Shown one piece after another: positions 44,901 to 57,269 of a DNA stretch of 59,932 nucleotides. Source of the DNA: Plantago elongata. Taxonomy: Eukaryota > Streptophyta > Magnoliopsida > Lamiales > Plantaginaceae. Below the pieces are notes generated by a model. That model saw only the letters and a program-made list of their open reading frames with translations. It was not told the DNA's origin and did no database searches. The translations under genes were made by a program, and so were the position numbers. The stretch's first letter is position 1. The number at the start of each line of letters is the position of its first letter. The stretch is taken from contig JAYMSP010000296.1 of NCBI GenBank assembly GCA_036897095.1, positions 1 to 59,932 of the forward strand, given 5' to 3'.

Positions 44901-46799
44901 ATGTTGCGCTAGAGCCGTAGAGATAGCTACTATGAATTAATGGCGATGCTATCGTACGCCGATAATGGTTTCTCAGGAAAATGGGAGAAGGTACGGAGTC
45001 ACAACACGCAATTCTGATTTTTTGATGATACGCCCATGCAGTTTAGCTCGCTCCACTACTACTAGTGTAAAACAAGGGGAATTTGGTAATTCTACTCGCG
45101 GATCTGAGCGCGTGGGGGTATTCGCGGAGTTGATTTGACTGTTTTGGACATTCTATGAATTTTTAAGGAATTATAGAAAAGGGATATTGAGTTGGAATTG
45201 GATTATGTCGCTGTCAGTTCAATTCAGAGGGTAACAGGAGGAAGTACGAAAACTCAGCAATTTTATGTTTTTATCTAAAACCTTTTACAATGGGATAACT
45301 TTGCTTTATCTTTTCAAACTTTTTGTTATTTTAATTAGTTTTATTGAGTTAAATAGAAACTTTTATTAACGTTTTATAAAATTGGGATTGAGACAACTTA
45401 GTTTCAATTACATTTTTATATAAATAAATTGTATACAAACTCAATTCGAATTGATTTGTTTCAATTACAATACTAAATCGAACAGTCTATTATAAATCCA
45501 ATTCATCTCAAATAAGGATAAATTGGCATAGAGTTTGAATCGGTTGTTTCAATTTTACTTGCGTTTAATTTTTATTTTAGTGGTCCACATCAACACTTAT
45601 TGCTCCATTTGTTCAAGAGAATTATTGTTATAACTTTGAATGATCAACTGTCTAGTGAATTACTTCTCTTATGACTCACTATACAAGTTATTATCAATCA
45701 TGATCAGTAGAAGGGTCATGTCTAATTGGGGTTTTTACCTAACTTTTAAATAAAGTGTCTTTATATAAATATTGGTACTGACAAAGCGTTCGACTGAATA
45801 TTGTAATTGTAATATCACCACTATTTATTCATAGCAAAGTTTATGTGTATACCCCTTAATACAATGTGGTAAACTAATAATGGGGTTCAAAATTTTCAAA
45901 TTTCCCCACTACTCTTGTGGTGCTTAGTTTTCAGGTTTCATGAATTCATTGCAGTAACATATTAACCGGATTAATCATGACTTGGAATGTGTTTGGAGGT
46001 AAATTCATAAATTTATAGTTTTTCCTTACAAAAATATGAAGAAAGATCTTACATTTACTTTATGAGGGAGTTGAGTTGAATTACGTGAATAGCAATACAT
46101 AATATCAGAAGTTGTTTTCGGTATGTAGTCAATTATTAATTTTATATATCATGGATTATATTTAAAACTTTTTAGTGGATCATACTCAACAAGTTACCAT
46201 CACAAAACAACTCCATGCGATTATGATTTAGGCTATGCTATATTCATACGAACTTAACTAATATAATCAAAATGAATTAAATTTATTTATATGCATAAGA
46301 CAAACTTAAATTGCAGCTATTAGCAAATCGTCAATCACCCTCATCAATCGATTTTCAACGACGAATTCGATTTCGAGTCATCTCAAGACATCGAAATTAG
46401 GGAATTTTTGTTTGTGATTTGGATGAATTTAAGCTCTCCAATAGCCTCGATAAATCGATTTGCGAGTTTATGATGTAAGAGATTTGAGTGGCTTAGTTTT
46501 GAGCTGCATTTGTTTATTTATGTAAACCAGCTAATTGGATGTTGAATGTATATATTTTGGATGCTCTTTCTTGAACTAGAATGCCAGTTTATGTTGCAAA
46601 CGAAACAAGCGCTAGTTCGAGATGCTTTATTGCGAACGAGAGTGGTGGTTGTATTGCAAAGAACTGATGGATCGATCAATAATTTCATGTCGTGAATTAA
46701 GTTGAGATATTAGGGATATCAGTTCTCGTGTAATTGTTTGACCTAAGAAACAGGTGTTACCTCCATCTCCCTCTTTTACCGTCGTCTCGTCATTTATTT
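44901..46799. other. Intergenic region upstream of the ASI1-like gene
   Basis: It should include the ASI1-like promoter (minus strand) at its left end. The remainder is AT-rich, without a gene or clear repeat that I can support. Confidence 0.5.
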
Positions 46800-48561
46800 A
46801 TAGGGGTAACGGAGGGTATTGAGGTAGGAGTAGATGATGAGGAACAAGGAGAGAACGGGGAAGAAGATCGTTACACGCGAAGGGTGAAGCAATTTTTTAA
46901 GTCCGGTGCTCGACGTCACACTAAAGGGCTCCCGCAGAATCTGGAAAGAGGGGCCGACGTGAAGTTCACAGATGTTGCAGGGCTAGGGAAAATCCGGGTT
47001 GAGCTCGAGGAGATTGTGAACTTTTTTGCTCACGGGGAAATGTATCGGAGACGTGGTATCAAAATACCAGGTGGCATACTGCTTTGTGGCCCCCCTGGGG
47101 TAGGGAAGACATTGTTGGCCAAAGCTGTTGCTGGTGAGGCCGGTGTAAAATTCTTTCCCATTTCTGCGTCTGAGTTTGTTGAGATATATGTTGGACTTGG
47201 CACTTCTCGCGTCCGATCACTCTACCAAGAAGCTAGGGAAAATGCTCCATCTGTTGTCTTCATTGATGAGCTGGACGCTGTTGGAAGGAAGCGTGGCTTG
47301 ATGAAAGGTTCTCTTGGACAAGAACGGGATGCTACTTCAAACGAGCTTCTTGTGTGCCTGGATGGGTTTGAAGGCAGAGGTGAAGTTATTACTATTGCTT
47401 GCACAAATACACCAGAGATATTGGACCCAGCACTCGTAAGACCCGGTAGGTTTGATAGGAAAATACACAATCCTAAGCCTGGACTGATCGGTCGTGTAGA
47501 GATTCTGAAGGTCCACGCTTGAAAGAAGATTGTGGCTCCGGATGTGGACTATATGGTTGTTGCTACTATGACTGATGGGATGGTTGGTGCAGAGTTAGCC
47601 AAGATCTTTGAGGTTGCTGCTATATAACTGTGATGCGTGAAGGAAGAACTGAGATTACTACTGATGACATGTTACAAGCTGCACTAGCTGAAGAACTGGG
47701 AATGTTAGATAAGACAGACAGAAGTCCTGAGATGTGGAAGCAAATAGCCGTCTGTGAAGCAGCAATGGCTGTCATTGCTGTGAATTTTCCAGATCTCGGA
47801 AATATTGAGCTTGTGACAATTTCTCCAAGAGCTTGAAGGGATTTGGGTCATGTACAAGTGAAAATGGACAATGTGAAATTTACGGAAGGAATGTTAAGTC
47901 GGCAATCAATCCTGGATCACATAACTGTCCAGCTAGCCCCACGAGCAGCTGATGAGCTGTGGTATGGTGCAGATCAGTTTATTACCATCTGGGCAGAGGC
48001 AGCTGATAATGCAAGGTTTGCTGCACGGAGTTTAGTTCTTGGTGGCCTTTCTGAGAAGCATTACGGCTTGAATAACTTCTGGACTGAAGAAAAAATGAAT
48101 GACATTGATTCGGAAGCACTGTGGATCCTTGACATTGTTATGAACGTGCAAAAACGATTCTTGAGCAAAATCATCGACTTATGGAGTCTGTTGTTCCTAG
48201 TCTTGTGGAGAAGAAGAGTTTAAACAAGCAAGAGTTTTTCGACTTAGTTGAGTTGCACGGATCTCTTCAACCTCTGCCATCGAGCATTCTTGATATAAGG
48301 TCTGCAAACTGCAAGTATCAGAACTGCATCTACGAACAAGGAAGAAGCAGGGTATGATTCTCCTTTTCAAGCATCAGCACATCCCAATAAATTTTGCATC
48401 TCCAAGTTAAATATTATTTGTCGAATCACTTCTCTCCAGATAGCACTATCTTGTTCTTTATCGGCATATACGATATTCAAATGTAACATCTTCTTTTTCA
48501 GGCACTGGCAGAGTCTATGTTGTTGGCAGATCTGGAACAAGAAACAGTCAATCTCCGTTAA
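46800..48561 (+). pseudogene. FTSHI2: FTSHI2 (inactive FtsH-like AAA protein) pseudogene, partial
   Basis: The product aligns by eye to the plastid inactive FtsH homologue FTSHI2: EEDRYTRRVKQFFKSGA, Walker A GPPGVGKTLLAKA, Walker B VVFIDELDAVG and the second-region-of-homology stretch DPALVRPGRFDRK. The region equivalent to the protease HExxH reads VCEAAMAV, as expected for FTSHI proteins. The frame is broken by TGA at 47521-47523, a frameshift with stops around 47623-47632, TGA at 47834-47836 and a further shift near 48135. The N-terminal transit peptide and membrane part are missing. One intron with good borders (48352-48501) remains before the last exon, which ends in TAA at 48559-48561. 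FTSHI2 belongs to a chloroplast protein-import motor; this copy is not functional. Confidence 0.88.
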
Positions 48562-49653
48562 CCTGTTCTGCAGCCTGTGTTTGAGTGGCTTTGTATCTTG
48601 AGGCTGGAGCTACGAAAGGCTGTCTGATCTGTAGCACCCCATCCCAATCTTAAAAGCATATTTGTATGCAATTCACTTCTCCTGTAAAGCATCCTGTATC
48701 TACTAACTAGCAATTGATATGTTGAATTTGCACTTGGGAATTGGGATGTTGTTTCAAGTTCATTTATTTTAATGGTTGATCTGTTGATTTCTTATGCATG
48801 GGCAAGCAATGTAATATTTTTGCTTGCCAATCACCTGAAACAACTCTTACACTAGACATCTACTTCTCCTGTGAAATGGAATTGCAAGATGGATGAGAGT
48901 TTAAGGGTTAAATGGAATTACAGTAGTAAGATTGATGGGAGTCAGGGGTTAGATGGAATTTAAAAGTTATTCACACTAATTATATATCTCGTTTAGTTAT
49001 ATACACCGTTTGGTTAATTTTAAAAATAAAATAAAGAATAGCTCACGAACAATTTAATTTGTTTACGACTCTAATCGTACCTCTAGTCGTGAAAGATTAC
49101 CGCATGAAAATTAATTGATATAGTTAAGGGATAAGATTTAAGCAAATTATGGGAAATACTATGATTGCGAGTTTAAGACGCAGAGTCTACTTCAATCTTC
49201 TAATTGGGGAGAAGATATTACAAGCACAACCAAAAAGTAAATGAATCCATATATTTAGAATTAAGTAGGAGTTAAGTCACTTTAAGTAGGAGTTTAATTA
49301 TTCAAAAGTGGAAAACACAATTGCGGAGGTACCAAATTTTAAATCACGTGTGAGAATCAGTAAGTATAGCTGTAATAGTAAGTATATAATCACTTGCGGA
49401 TTCTTATTAAATAGGAAATATATAATTATAAAGTTATTTCAACTATACTTTGACAAAATATATGGAAATTTAATGAACTTTTTAGCATATCAGCTCAAAC
49501 ATACCGATAACGCCATGCATTGAAGGGTGTTTGGGATACTTTTCCATGTTTAAACGAAATTGGTTACCAATTGTTCTTGTATTTAAACCAAACCAAATCA
49601 AACCAACCTAATCATATTCTAGCCACTCTCTAATTCTCTCTTGCATCAACCCT
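48562..49653. other. Intergenic region
   Basis: No gene seen. AT-rich; two short related phrases (GGGTTAAATGGAATTACAG and GGGTTAGATGGAATTTAAAA) sit at about 48905 and 48947. The final 100 bases or so carry the 5'UTR of the zinc-finger gene. Confidence 0.5.
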
Positions 49654-50442
49654 ATGACAACCGTGGAGCCATGCCACTCTACCGCGTCAAGCATATCCGC
49701 GACATTGTCCGAGGAGCACTCAGACAAGAGGAGCGAAAAGCCTGGCGTACCCGAGGAAGGATCCGATTCCAAGCTTATCGTGTTAGATCTCAAGCTTGCA
49801 AGTGATGTGGTGGCAAGCAAGTGCAACCCCAAGTCTAATCTCGAGTTGAGCCTCTTCAACTCGACGAACGCAAATGAGTCTTCTAGCGAGGGACAAGGCA
49901 CTAGGATGGAGTCCAAGACGTTCACGTGTAATTTCTGCAAGAGGGACTTTTCGACGTCTCAGGCCCTAGGGGGGCATCAAAATGCCCACAAGCAAGAGAG
50001 AGCGTTGGCCAAGCACCGAAATGGCATAGCCGAAGCTGCCATTGTTCCGCCTCCCCCATTCAATAGTGTGGGATATTCCTATTATCCCTACTCTCAAAAC
50101 AACCCACACATGTCTCTATACGGGTCAATACTCGGCGTTAGGGCTAAATCAATGATCCAAAAATCGCATGCACACCAACAATATCCGTGGTTGAGTTCGT
50201 CAACATACACGGGTGGCTATCGACTCAGGGAGCAGAAGCTGCAGTCACGCGGTTCCAACTATAACATGCTAATGATGAACAATCGTTCACCATTATCGTG
50301 TGATGATCGTATGATTGGTGCAACACTTGATCTGGCAATAAATTTTAATTCTAGTGGTGGAGCCAAAATAGATGGTGCCAACAAGAGCAATGATCATTTG
50401 GACGAAGATGCCTCAGGAATTGATTTGGATCTTAAGCTCTAG
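49654..50442 (+). CDS. Single C2H2 zinc-finger protein with EAR repression motifs (ZFP3/4/7-like)
   Basis: One exon, 262 aa. The plant-type finger is at about residues 90-112 (FTCNFCKRDFSTSQALGGHQ, NAH) with the diagnostic QALGGH. The EAR-type motif DLDLKL closes the protein and VLDLKL lies near residue 44; NLELSLF and LDLAI are further L-x-L motifs. EAR motifs recruit TOPLESS-type corepressors, so a nuclear repressor is likely. The intronless layout and length fit the C1-1i subfamily that includes ZFP3, ZFP4 and ZFP7 (ABA, trichome or organ development roles). The exact member is uncertain. The ATG at 49654 is the first in a frame open to the TAG stop. Confidence 0.92.
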   Translation: MTTVEPCHSTASSISATLSEEHSDKRSEKPGVPEEGSDSKLIVLDLKLASDVVASKCNPKSNLELSLFNSTNANESSSEGQGTRMESKTFTCNFCKRDFSTSQALGGHQNAHKQERALAKHRNGIAEAAIVPPPPFNSVGYSYYPYSQNNPHMSLYGSILGVRAKSMIQKSHAHQQYPWLSSSTYTGGYRLREQKLQSRGSNYNMLMMNNRSPLSCDDRMIGATLDLAINFNSSGGAKIDGANKSNDHLDEDASGIDLDLKL

Positions 50443-51348
50443 TTATAATTTATTTTTTTATTGTTCTTTTTTTTTTTCTAAATAATTTGATCGTAGTATT
50501 ACTCATTTCGAATTTATTTCATAGTAGTTGCGTAAATGCATATGTAACATTTTCGCAACAGAAGCTGTTTATTCACGTGAATCGTTGCGTTAATAAGTTT
50601 GGCATTTTCATTTTCTTCTTCTTCTATACTTAATTTCATGTTCCTGTGTATCAGGAATCAGTCTGGTTTCTGTATGTTTACCAAGATGGCAACATGCACA
50701 GAAGTTCAAAGAACAAAATAACATCTTGAGTATTACTTAGATATCAGTTTAGTTTATATTTATTTACCGAAAAATTTAAAAAATGTACTCTATGTTGTGA
50801 TATTTTTGAAAAAGATTCCTTAAATTGTGAGATGTTGTTACCGTTCAATTTTAGTACCTTAAACTTAAATTGATATTGTGTCCAATTTTGATACCTCGTG
50901 ACACGTGTCAGTTTAATTACGTAACACGTGTCACATAAAAAAATATAGAAATACAGCATACCTAAACGTAAATACGATCATCTTTATTAATTATAAATAG
51001 ATCTCAAGTTTTAACTATATTACTAAATTAATTATATAAAACAATATTTATATTAAAATAATTTCTATTGAACTGTTTAGTATAAAATTGATATTAAATT
51101 TTCTAATTCGAATTGAATTTTTGTACTTTAAGTTGAAATGAAATTAAATTAATTTAAAATGGTTTGAAACAATTATGAAGAATTTGACTTGAAATATAAG
51201 GAGTAGTAGTTGTTTACTTGGTTCAATCAATCAATCACACGTTCAAAGTCGACTCACTACAAAAGGTTACTCTTCGGCATCATAATCACTATTCACGAGC
51301 GGTATTCAGAAAACCTCACCAGAGCTAGCGAGCTAGCTGATTTCAATC
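50443..51348. other. Intergenic region
   Basis: AT-rich, no gene. Two close ACGTGTCA motifs (about 50902-50909 and 50927-50934) contain the ACGT core of G-box/ABRE sites but lie about 400 bp from the next start, so a role is uncertain. Confidence 0.45.
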
Positions 51349-54300
51349 ATGGCAGACAATAATCGTCGTCAACCATACAGACCACCAATGAGCAGAACCA
51401 ACCACAATAACCACTTCCGAAATCCCAAATCTTCAAACCCTAACTCCACGAGCTCTTCCTCCTCAGTTCACTCTAGTTACAATAGTAACACAAAACAGAA
51501 GGAAATTAATCCAAAGGAGAACGAAGATATTCCTCGTAACATCGTCGGAACTTGCCCTTTCATGTGCCCTGGTAATTTTACTCTCTCTCATAACACCTTT
51601 TTTTCAGCTTTCATTTCATATACTTGAATATGTATAATTCTTGATCAATTCACACACAAATGATTATTGATCAATCATTTACATTCTATATGCAGTGGAA
51701 GAGAGGGAGAGGCGTGAGAGGCTGCGTGATTTAGCTGTTTTTGAGAGGCTCCATGGCAATCCTGCTAAAACTTCATCTGATCTTGCTGTGAAGAAGGTAC
51801 GGGAAATGTCGATTGATTAAGCTTATTCGGAGTTTGTTTGTTTGTTTGTTTTCATTATGCAATCAATTGAATGATATATGCATAAGAAATTGAAGATGTG
51901 TTCTCGTCAGTTGAAAATTGATCATTTGCTGAATTGTTGTTAGTTATGGATAATTAATTAAGCTAGTAAACTCACTCCTTATCTGATGTTAGTTCTGCAG
52001 AACTATTAGCCCCAGAGATGAGCAAGCTTCTTCCGTCCGGCCTATTTCAGTCTTACAGGAGACACTGAACCATGTTCTCGGCTTGCTGCATTCCAGTGAC
52101 CATTCTTACGAGGTGGTTCATGATTTTGTCTTTGATCGGACGAGATCGATCAGGCAAGATCTGAGCATGCAGAACCTTGTAGGTGATCAAGTGATAGACA
52201 TGTATGAGAGAATAGTAAGTACATGATGGATTTATTTTAACTTCCGGAAAACATGTGGTTTTAGCCTTCACAATTTTATTGATACATATCATTTTATGCT
52301 TTTGCTAGTTACCTGGATTTGTAAGCTTGCATACTACTCCAGTTCTTCAATATGGCGTTCTATATTTACTTCTAGGGATACTGTTAGCTTCTAGTATGGA
52401 TAAGCTCCTGATACTTATTTGTATAGCTATCTTTATCGTACTGTCTCAATCATGTTACAGAATGAAACCTCTTCCCCTATCTTCATTATGCTTAAGCTTT
52501 ATTATGTGGTTAGAATTAATTTGCCTAAGTAAGGGCTTTCTGAGCACATATTCTAAGCACTGGCTGATAGGAATAACTGAGAAGTCTGAATCTTGTACTA
52601 AATCATTTCATTTTGATGTTCATGTAGCCTACTCCAGTAGTTTGGGATAAGAGGCTTAGTTGTTGTTGCTATGCTTGAAAGCTTCATGACTGGAGAATTA
52701 CAGACGCTGTGTGCGTTCTATTGACAGGTCAAGTTTCACATCATATCTCATCACCATCTTCATAAACTTACTGGCGATCCGAGTCGTGATTCCATGCGCC
52801 ACCTCAACATGGAACAGCTCATGAAAGCTCTGACAACTTTACTTAATTTGTATCAAGCAAACCGAACTTCGGATTCAACATACAAGAATGAAGCTGAGTT
52901 TCATTCATATTATCTGCTTCTACTCCTCGGTTCTAGTAAGCAAGTAATGCTTGTTCAGCCTATTTGTGGAGTTATGTCCTTAAGTCAATCTGTGGATTCT
53001 CAACAGTTGCTATTCTATCAATCTGCAGGGTGAATCAGTATCTTTATGGTTCCGTAGTATTCCTTCTTTAATCGTCAAAACTAAAGAGATGTGTTTTGCC
53101 CGGAGATTACTGAGGTCATTGAGATTTTCAGTCATTTTCTTTTCTTTTTAACTTTTACCTATCGTTTTAACCATTCTGTATAGATTTTTCTATCAGGTCT
53201 ATTTTCTAATTCTTTATGTCTTGCAGGTATTTCCGTTCTGGAAATTACACGAGGTTCATACATACTACTGAAGAGGAAGCATCTTATCTTCAATATTGCA
53301 TTATCGAACCTTACATCAATGAGGTAGTTTGGTCACTTCAGATTCTCTCCATTATTTGCAGCTCTTACTCATTCCAGTGTGACCCTTAGCAATTGCATGT
53401 GCCTTTGCATGCTGACTTCACTAAATGAAATTTGGACAAGTATGTTTCTCGCAGAACAAATGACTTAACTGTGATGTAGTTACTAGTAACATCTTGGTAT
53501 TTTATGTCCATGGTCTCTGTAGCATGTACACTGTCCTGCATTCCATAAGCCTTGAGCATGTCTTACAATATGCAGAAAGGAAACTAAGTGTACAAAAAAG
53601 GAGGGTGTCTCATATTCCTGCAAGAATTTGTGTCTGTACAGTCATGGAAATGACAATTTTAACCATAATTAATTGATAGTGTTGGTTTTGTGCTTATACA
53701 AAATTTCTAAACTAATGGAGCATCATATGCATTCTCCTCTAAGTGCTCAAATGCTTTAGATAACATTTCTACGTCTTTGGCAACTATCCAAAAGGTTCGA
53801 ATATTGGCATTGTCCTATATCTGTTATGGAGGATACAAGCTGCAACCATATCCATTGGTGCACATATCCAAGCTGTTAAGGATGAAGGTAGAGGGTTTAT
53901 TTTGTTTTGGCATCTTGTATTCTACTCACTGGAAGTCAAAAGATGATGGGACGCTGTTTTCCGGATTTGCTGGCTTTTGGGAATCTCTCCAGGATTAATG
54001 TTCATATATATACTGGTTTATTCAGGAAGCAGATGTTGAATCTCTATGTGTTGATTGTCATCTTGAAACATCCATGGATGGTAGTTTAAAAGGAGTTGTA
54101 TGCACCAAGCAAGCAATTACTTTTAAGCTCAAAGGAGGAGTCCAGAAACACTATCCGGTTGTATCAGATCGATTAGAAAGGTAAGTTTTCTATGTATGCT
54201 TTCCTATTTGTACATTCTTGAATGGAGACTTAGCAAAATGATATAAGCGAAATCATAACGGAAATGTGTTTTACTGAATTGTTATTAGGCATATATGTTT

Positions 54301-54711
54301 AGCCTGGCGAATCTATCGTGATAGCACCAAGATAGACGATAGAATAACAGGATGTAGTTGGGGACTTTCAGCATGTCTGTGTAAATTAGCTTGTATGGAT
54401 TCTTAGATGTATCCTGTTTCTGTTCCGGGTTTCACGCTAGTTCAAGGTGTGTTTGCAACTTGTCCAGTTTCAAAGTTTTACATATGAAAGCCAGCGTTGG
54501 CTTCAATGCAAACCTATCCAGTTTCAGTGATGCAATATAAATAGGCAGTTGCATCTTTTGTATCAGTAGGCACCATTAGGCAAGCTGCTGTATTATCAAG
54601 TGAAATAAAAGTAGCAATATAAAGGGCTCCCGTGTCCATATTCTGGTTTGCTTAATTCTAATTTATTGTTGCGTTTGCAGGTTAGGCACTGAGCACTCAG
54701 AGTTATTATAG
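51349..54711 (+). CDS. SAC3C: SAC3 family protein C (SAC3/GANP domain)
   Basis: Nine exons in phase: 51349-51571, 51696-51796, 51993-52214, 52728-52943, 53029-53114, 53227-53323, 53795-53887, 54026-54180, 54681-54711; 407 aa. A low-complexity Asn/Ser-rich N-terminus leads into [18 protein letters not shown], the usual start of the SAC3/GANP domain. It continues with [43 protein letters not shown] and [19 protein letters not shown]3/GANP proteins are scaffold parts of TREX-2-like mRNA-export complexes or proteasome-lid-like assemblies. The small plant SAC3C type lacks the long extensions of SAC3A/B, as here. The frames at 52327-52650 and 53494-53676 are intronic. Confidence 0.9.
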
Positions 54712-55200
54712 GAAACCTTGGATGAAGACCGTGCTTTCCTAATAGGAAATGTCTAGATTGCTAGGACATCATAAAGCCTCCGTGGCAGATTGTATACAGC
54801 TTAGCTCTTGCCAATAGATTTTCCAGATCAACATGGGGATCAGCATCACCACATCAGGCAGGGAAGCAAGGTGAAGGTCGAAGACCATTGCATATCATTC
54901 AGTACTCATAGTTATGGGGATTCATCTATTTGGTTAATTAAAGTGCCTCCAACAATCTGGCTCCAGTTCTTGGCTGTGTTGTAATATTTGGCTCTGGCTT
55001 TTCTGCTCATTACTTTTATCTAACGATTTAAGTGCTTGATGTAATGACTTAAAGTTCTAGTACTATCAATCATGATTTGGTACTAAATTTACAAAAGGCT
55101 TAAATTCTAATGTTAGCCCATCAAAAAACAAAGTTGAAACATGATACAAATAACCTGCAACAGCCATATCGAACAAAAAACAAGGAAAGAATAGTTGAAA
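54712..55200. other. 3'UTR of the SAC3C-type gene and LINE junction
   Basis: Probably 3'UTR for the first 300 bases. No coding frame is present. The boundary with the LINE cannot be fixed, because no target duplication can be seen without the 3' end of the element. Confidence 0.45.
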
Positions 55201-55209
55201 AATGCTCTC

Positions 55210-55232
55210 GCCTTAGGTTAACCTAAGGCCCG

Positions 55233-55263
<31 letters not shown>

Positions 55264-55267
55264 ACAC
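55210..55267. repeat. 20-bp palindrome followed by poly-C and (CA)n
   Basis: A perfect palindrome, GCCTTAGGTTAACCTAAGGC, spans 55210-55229. A run of about 17 C and about nine CA units follow at once, just upstream of LINE-related coding sequence. Confidence 0.9.
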
Positions 55268-55403
55268 CGGAATATTTCTCCGGTACCTTCTCTCTTTCAA
55301 GCAATCAACCACGTTAATGCAATCCCACACGCAGAAAAGACTACGCTCGAATGATACAGATCTTGTTGAGTTAGACGCATGATTGGAATCAGACCAAGAT
55401 AAT

Positions 55404-56252
55404 ATGGACATAGAACAACCCCCTGCTCCTCAGGTTCATACCTATGCTAGCAAACGGCAGAGTAATAAACCTAGGAACGTGAAAATTGATGAGGAGAAGA
55501 ATTTAGAGGAGAAATAACTATATCTGATCCGACCCCAAAAATACCTTTCAAGTTTCAAGCAAGTTTCGTTTCATGACGACCTGTTTGATCGTATGATTAG
55601 CCCATGGAAGAACACGATTCCGATTAAGGTTATTGGGAAACCCTGGTATTACCCGACATTGTTGGACAAACTTGAATCAATGTGGTTTCTACCCGGACAA
55701 TTCTTTGAACTTGTAGACCTAGGCCATAGCTGCTACTGCCTCAAGGGGCTTTTGGAAGAAAAAAGAAACATAATTCTTACAGGAGGACCATGGCAACTCG
55801 CTGGGAGTTTCCTTTCGATTCGAAAGTGGGTTCCCGGTTTCAGGGCAGACAAGGACAAGGTAGAAAGCACCATCACATGGGTACGTATTCTGAACCTACC
55901 GGCAGAGATGTTTAGAGAGGCGGTGATTGATTCCCTAGCTACCTGCATTGGAGACCTGATTATGATCGATGGAAATACCTTCACGGCAAAAAAGGGCAGA
56001 TTTGCTAGATTTTGCATGGAGGTGAAAACTAACAAACCACTGAAACTTGGTCTTTGCATTAGGGGAAAAGTATATCAAGTGGCGTACGATATGGGAGATC
56101 GAGGTGGAAACCCACATCATAGTCGAGGAAGACAACCAACGAACAGGGTGGCAATCGTACAACCTGAGTGTATGGGAGAGAGTGCGACAGAATGTATTGC
56201 TTCGGGAAGTAATGCATCAACTGATGTTGATATGGATGGGGCTAGATGTTGA
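55404..56252 (+). pseudogene. LINE ORF1 remnant (DUF4283-like)
   Basis: The frame from the ATG at 55404 (MDIEQPPAPQ) stops at about 55516. The homologous domain then runs from about 55560 to 56252: PWKNTIPIKVIGK, MWFLPGQFFELVDLG, PWQLAGSFLSIRKWVPGF, ITWVRILNLPAEM. The CCHC knuckle that normally follows is missing or unreadable. ORF1 proteins of this class bind the element RNA. Confidence 0.8.
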
Positions 56253-56296
56253 AATGTTGAATACCCCATCATACCCCACACCTTTATATGGTTAAC

Positions 56297-56952
56297 ATGA
56301 AGATCGTTTCCCGGAATTGCCAAGGCGCGGGAATTAGTGAGGTCACACAACCCTCTAGTAGTGTTCTTGCTAGAAACGTGTATCAACTCAATCATCACTT
56401 GAGATCGCGCCCTTCCTGGGCTACACGATTATGAAGTTGCTCCAACTGATGGGATATCGGGTGGGGTGTGGATGTTATGGAACGAAAGGGAAGTCAGATG
56501 TGGAAATTGTAAGTGTGGAAGATCAGGCTATTCGGGCACTTATTGGTCTACGTCGCCAAGAGAGATGGAGATTATTGGGGATTTATGCTAAACCACGTCG
56601 TGCTGATAAGATCAGAATATTCAATATTATGGATAGGATTGCTAATTCGGATGATGTGCCTTGGTTGGTCACTGGGGACTTCAACGAGGTTAGTTTCTCG
56701 CACGAAAAACAGGGTGGTAGAGTAGCTTCTGTTAGTCGCTTGTTATTCTTCCAAAACTGTATGCAGGCTTGCGGTTTACATGATATGGGATTTCACGGTC
56801 CAAGGTTCACATGGACTAACATAAATCAAGTTGGTCGGGTTATAAGAGAGCGTATAGATAGAGCTTTGGCGAACTCTAGATGTTTGGATATGTTCCCGGA
56901 CAATGTTGTCCTACACTTGCCTAGACGAAATCGGACCACCACCCCATCTTAA
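56297..56952 (+). pseudogene. LINE endonuclease remnant
   Basis: It starts MKIVSRNCQGAG (the usual NCQG motif) at 56297, shifts frame within the next 100 bases, then reads well from about 56500: LLGIYAKP, PWLVTGDFNEV (catalytic D and N), HGPRFTWTN and RIDRALANS. It ends at TAA near 56950, although the domain should lead straight on to the reverse transcriptase. Confidence 0.85.
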
Positions 56953-57269
56953 CCAACTGTTTTGGGCTGGAACAAGGGTCGGAGAACAAGCCATCTAGGT
57001 TCGAGGCTACGTGGTTTACACATCCAGATTGTGAACCGCTCCTTCGTGATATCTGGGCTAAGAGTGAGGATGTGATGGATGCCTTATGCAAAGTGCGAGA
57101 TATTATGATTCCGTGGAACATTTTTAGGCGGAAAAAGAAAGTACTTGCATGGCTGGATGGAGTGCAGAAGAGTCTTGCGAACCCACCTAATGATTTCTCC
57201 AAAATTTGGAGGAGGAGTTTATCAAGGAATATAATACCATATTATATCAGGAAGAATTACATTGGTACA

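Noticed and set aside
52327..52650. 107-aa hydrophobic frame inside the SAC3C-type gene
   Set aside because: It lies within the intron 52215-52727; flanking exons join in phase without it.
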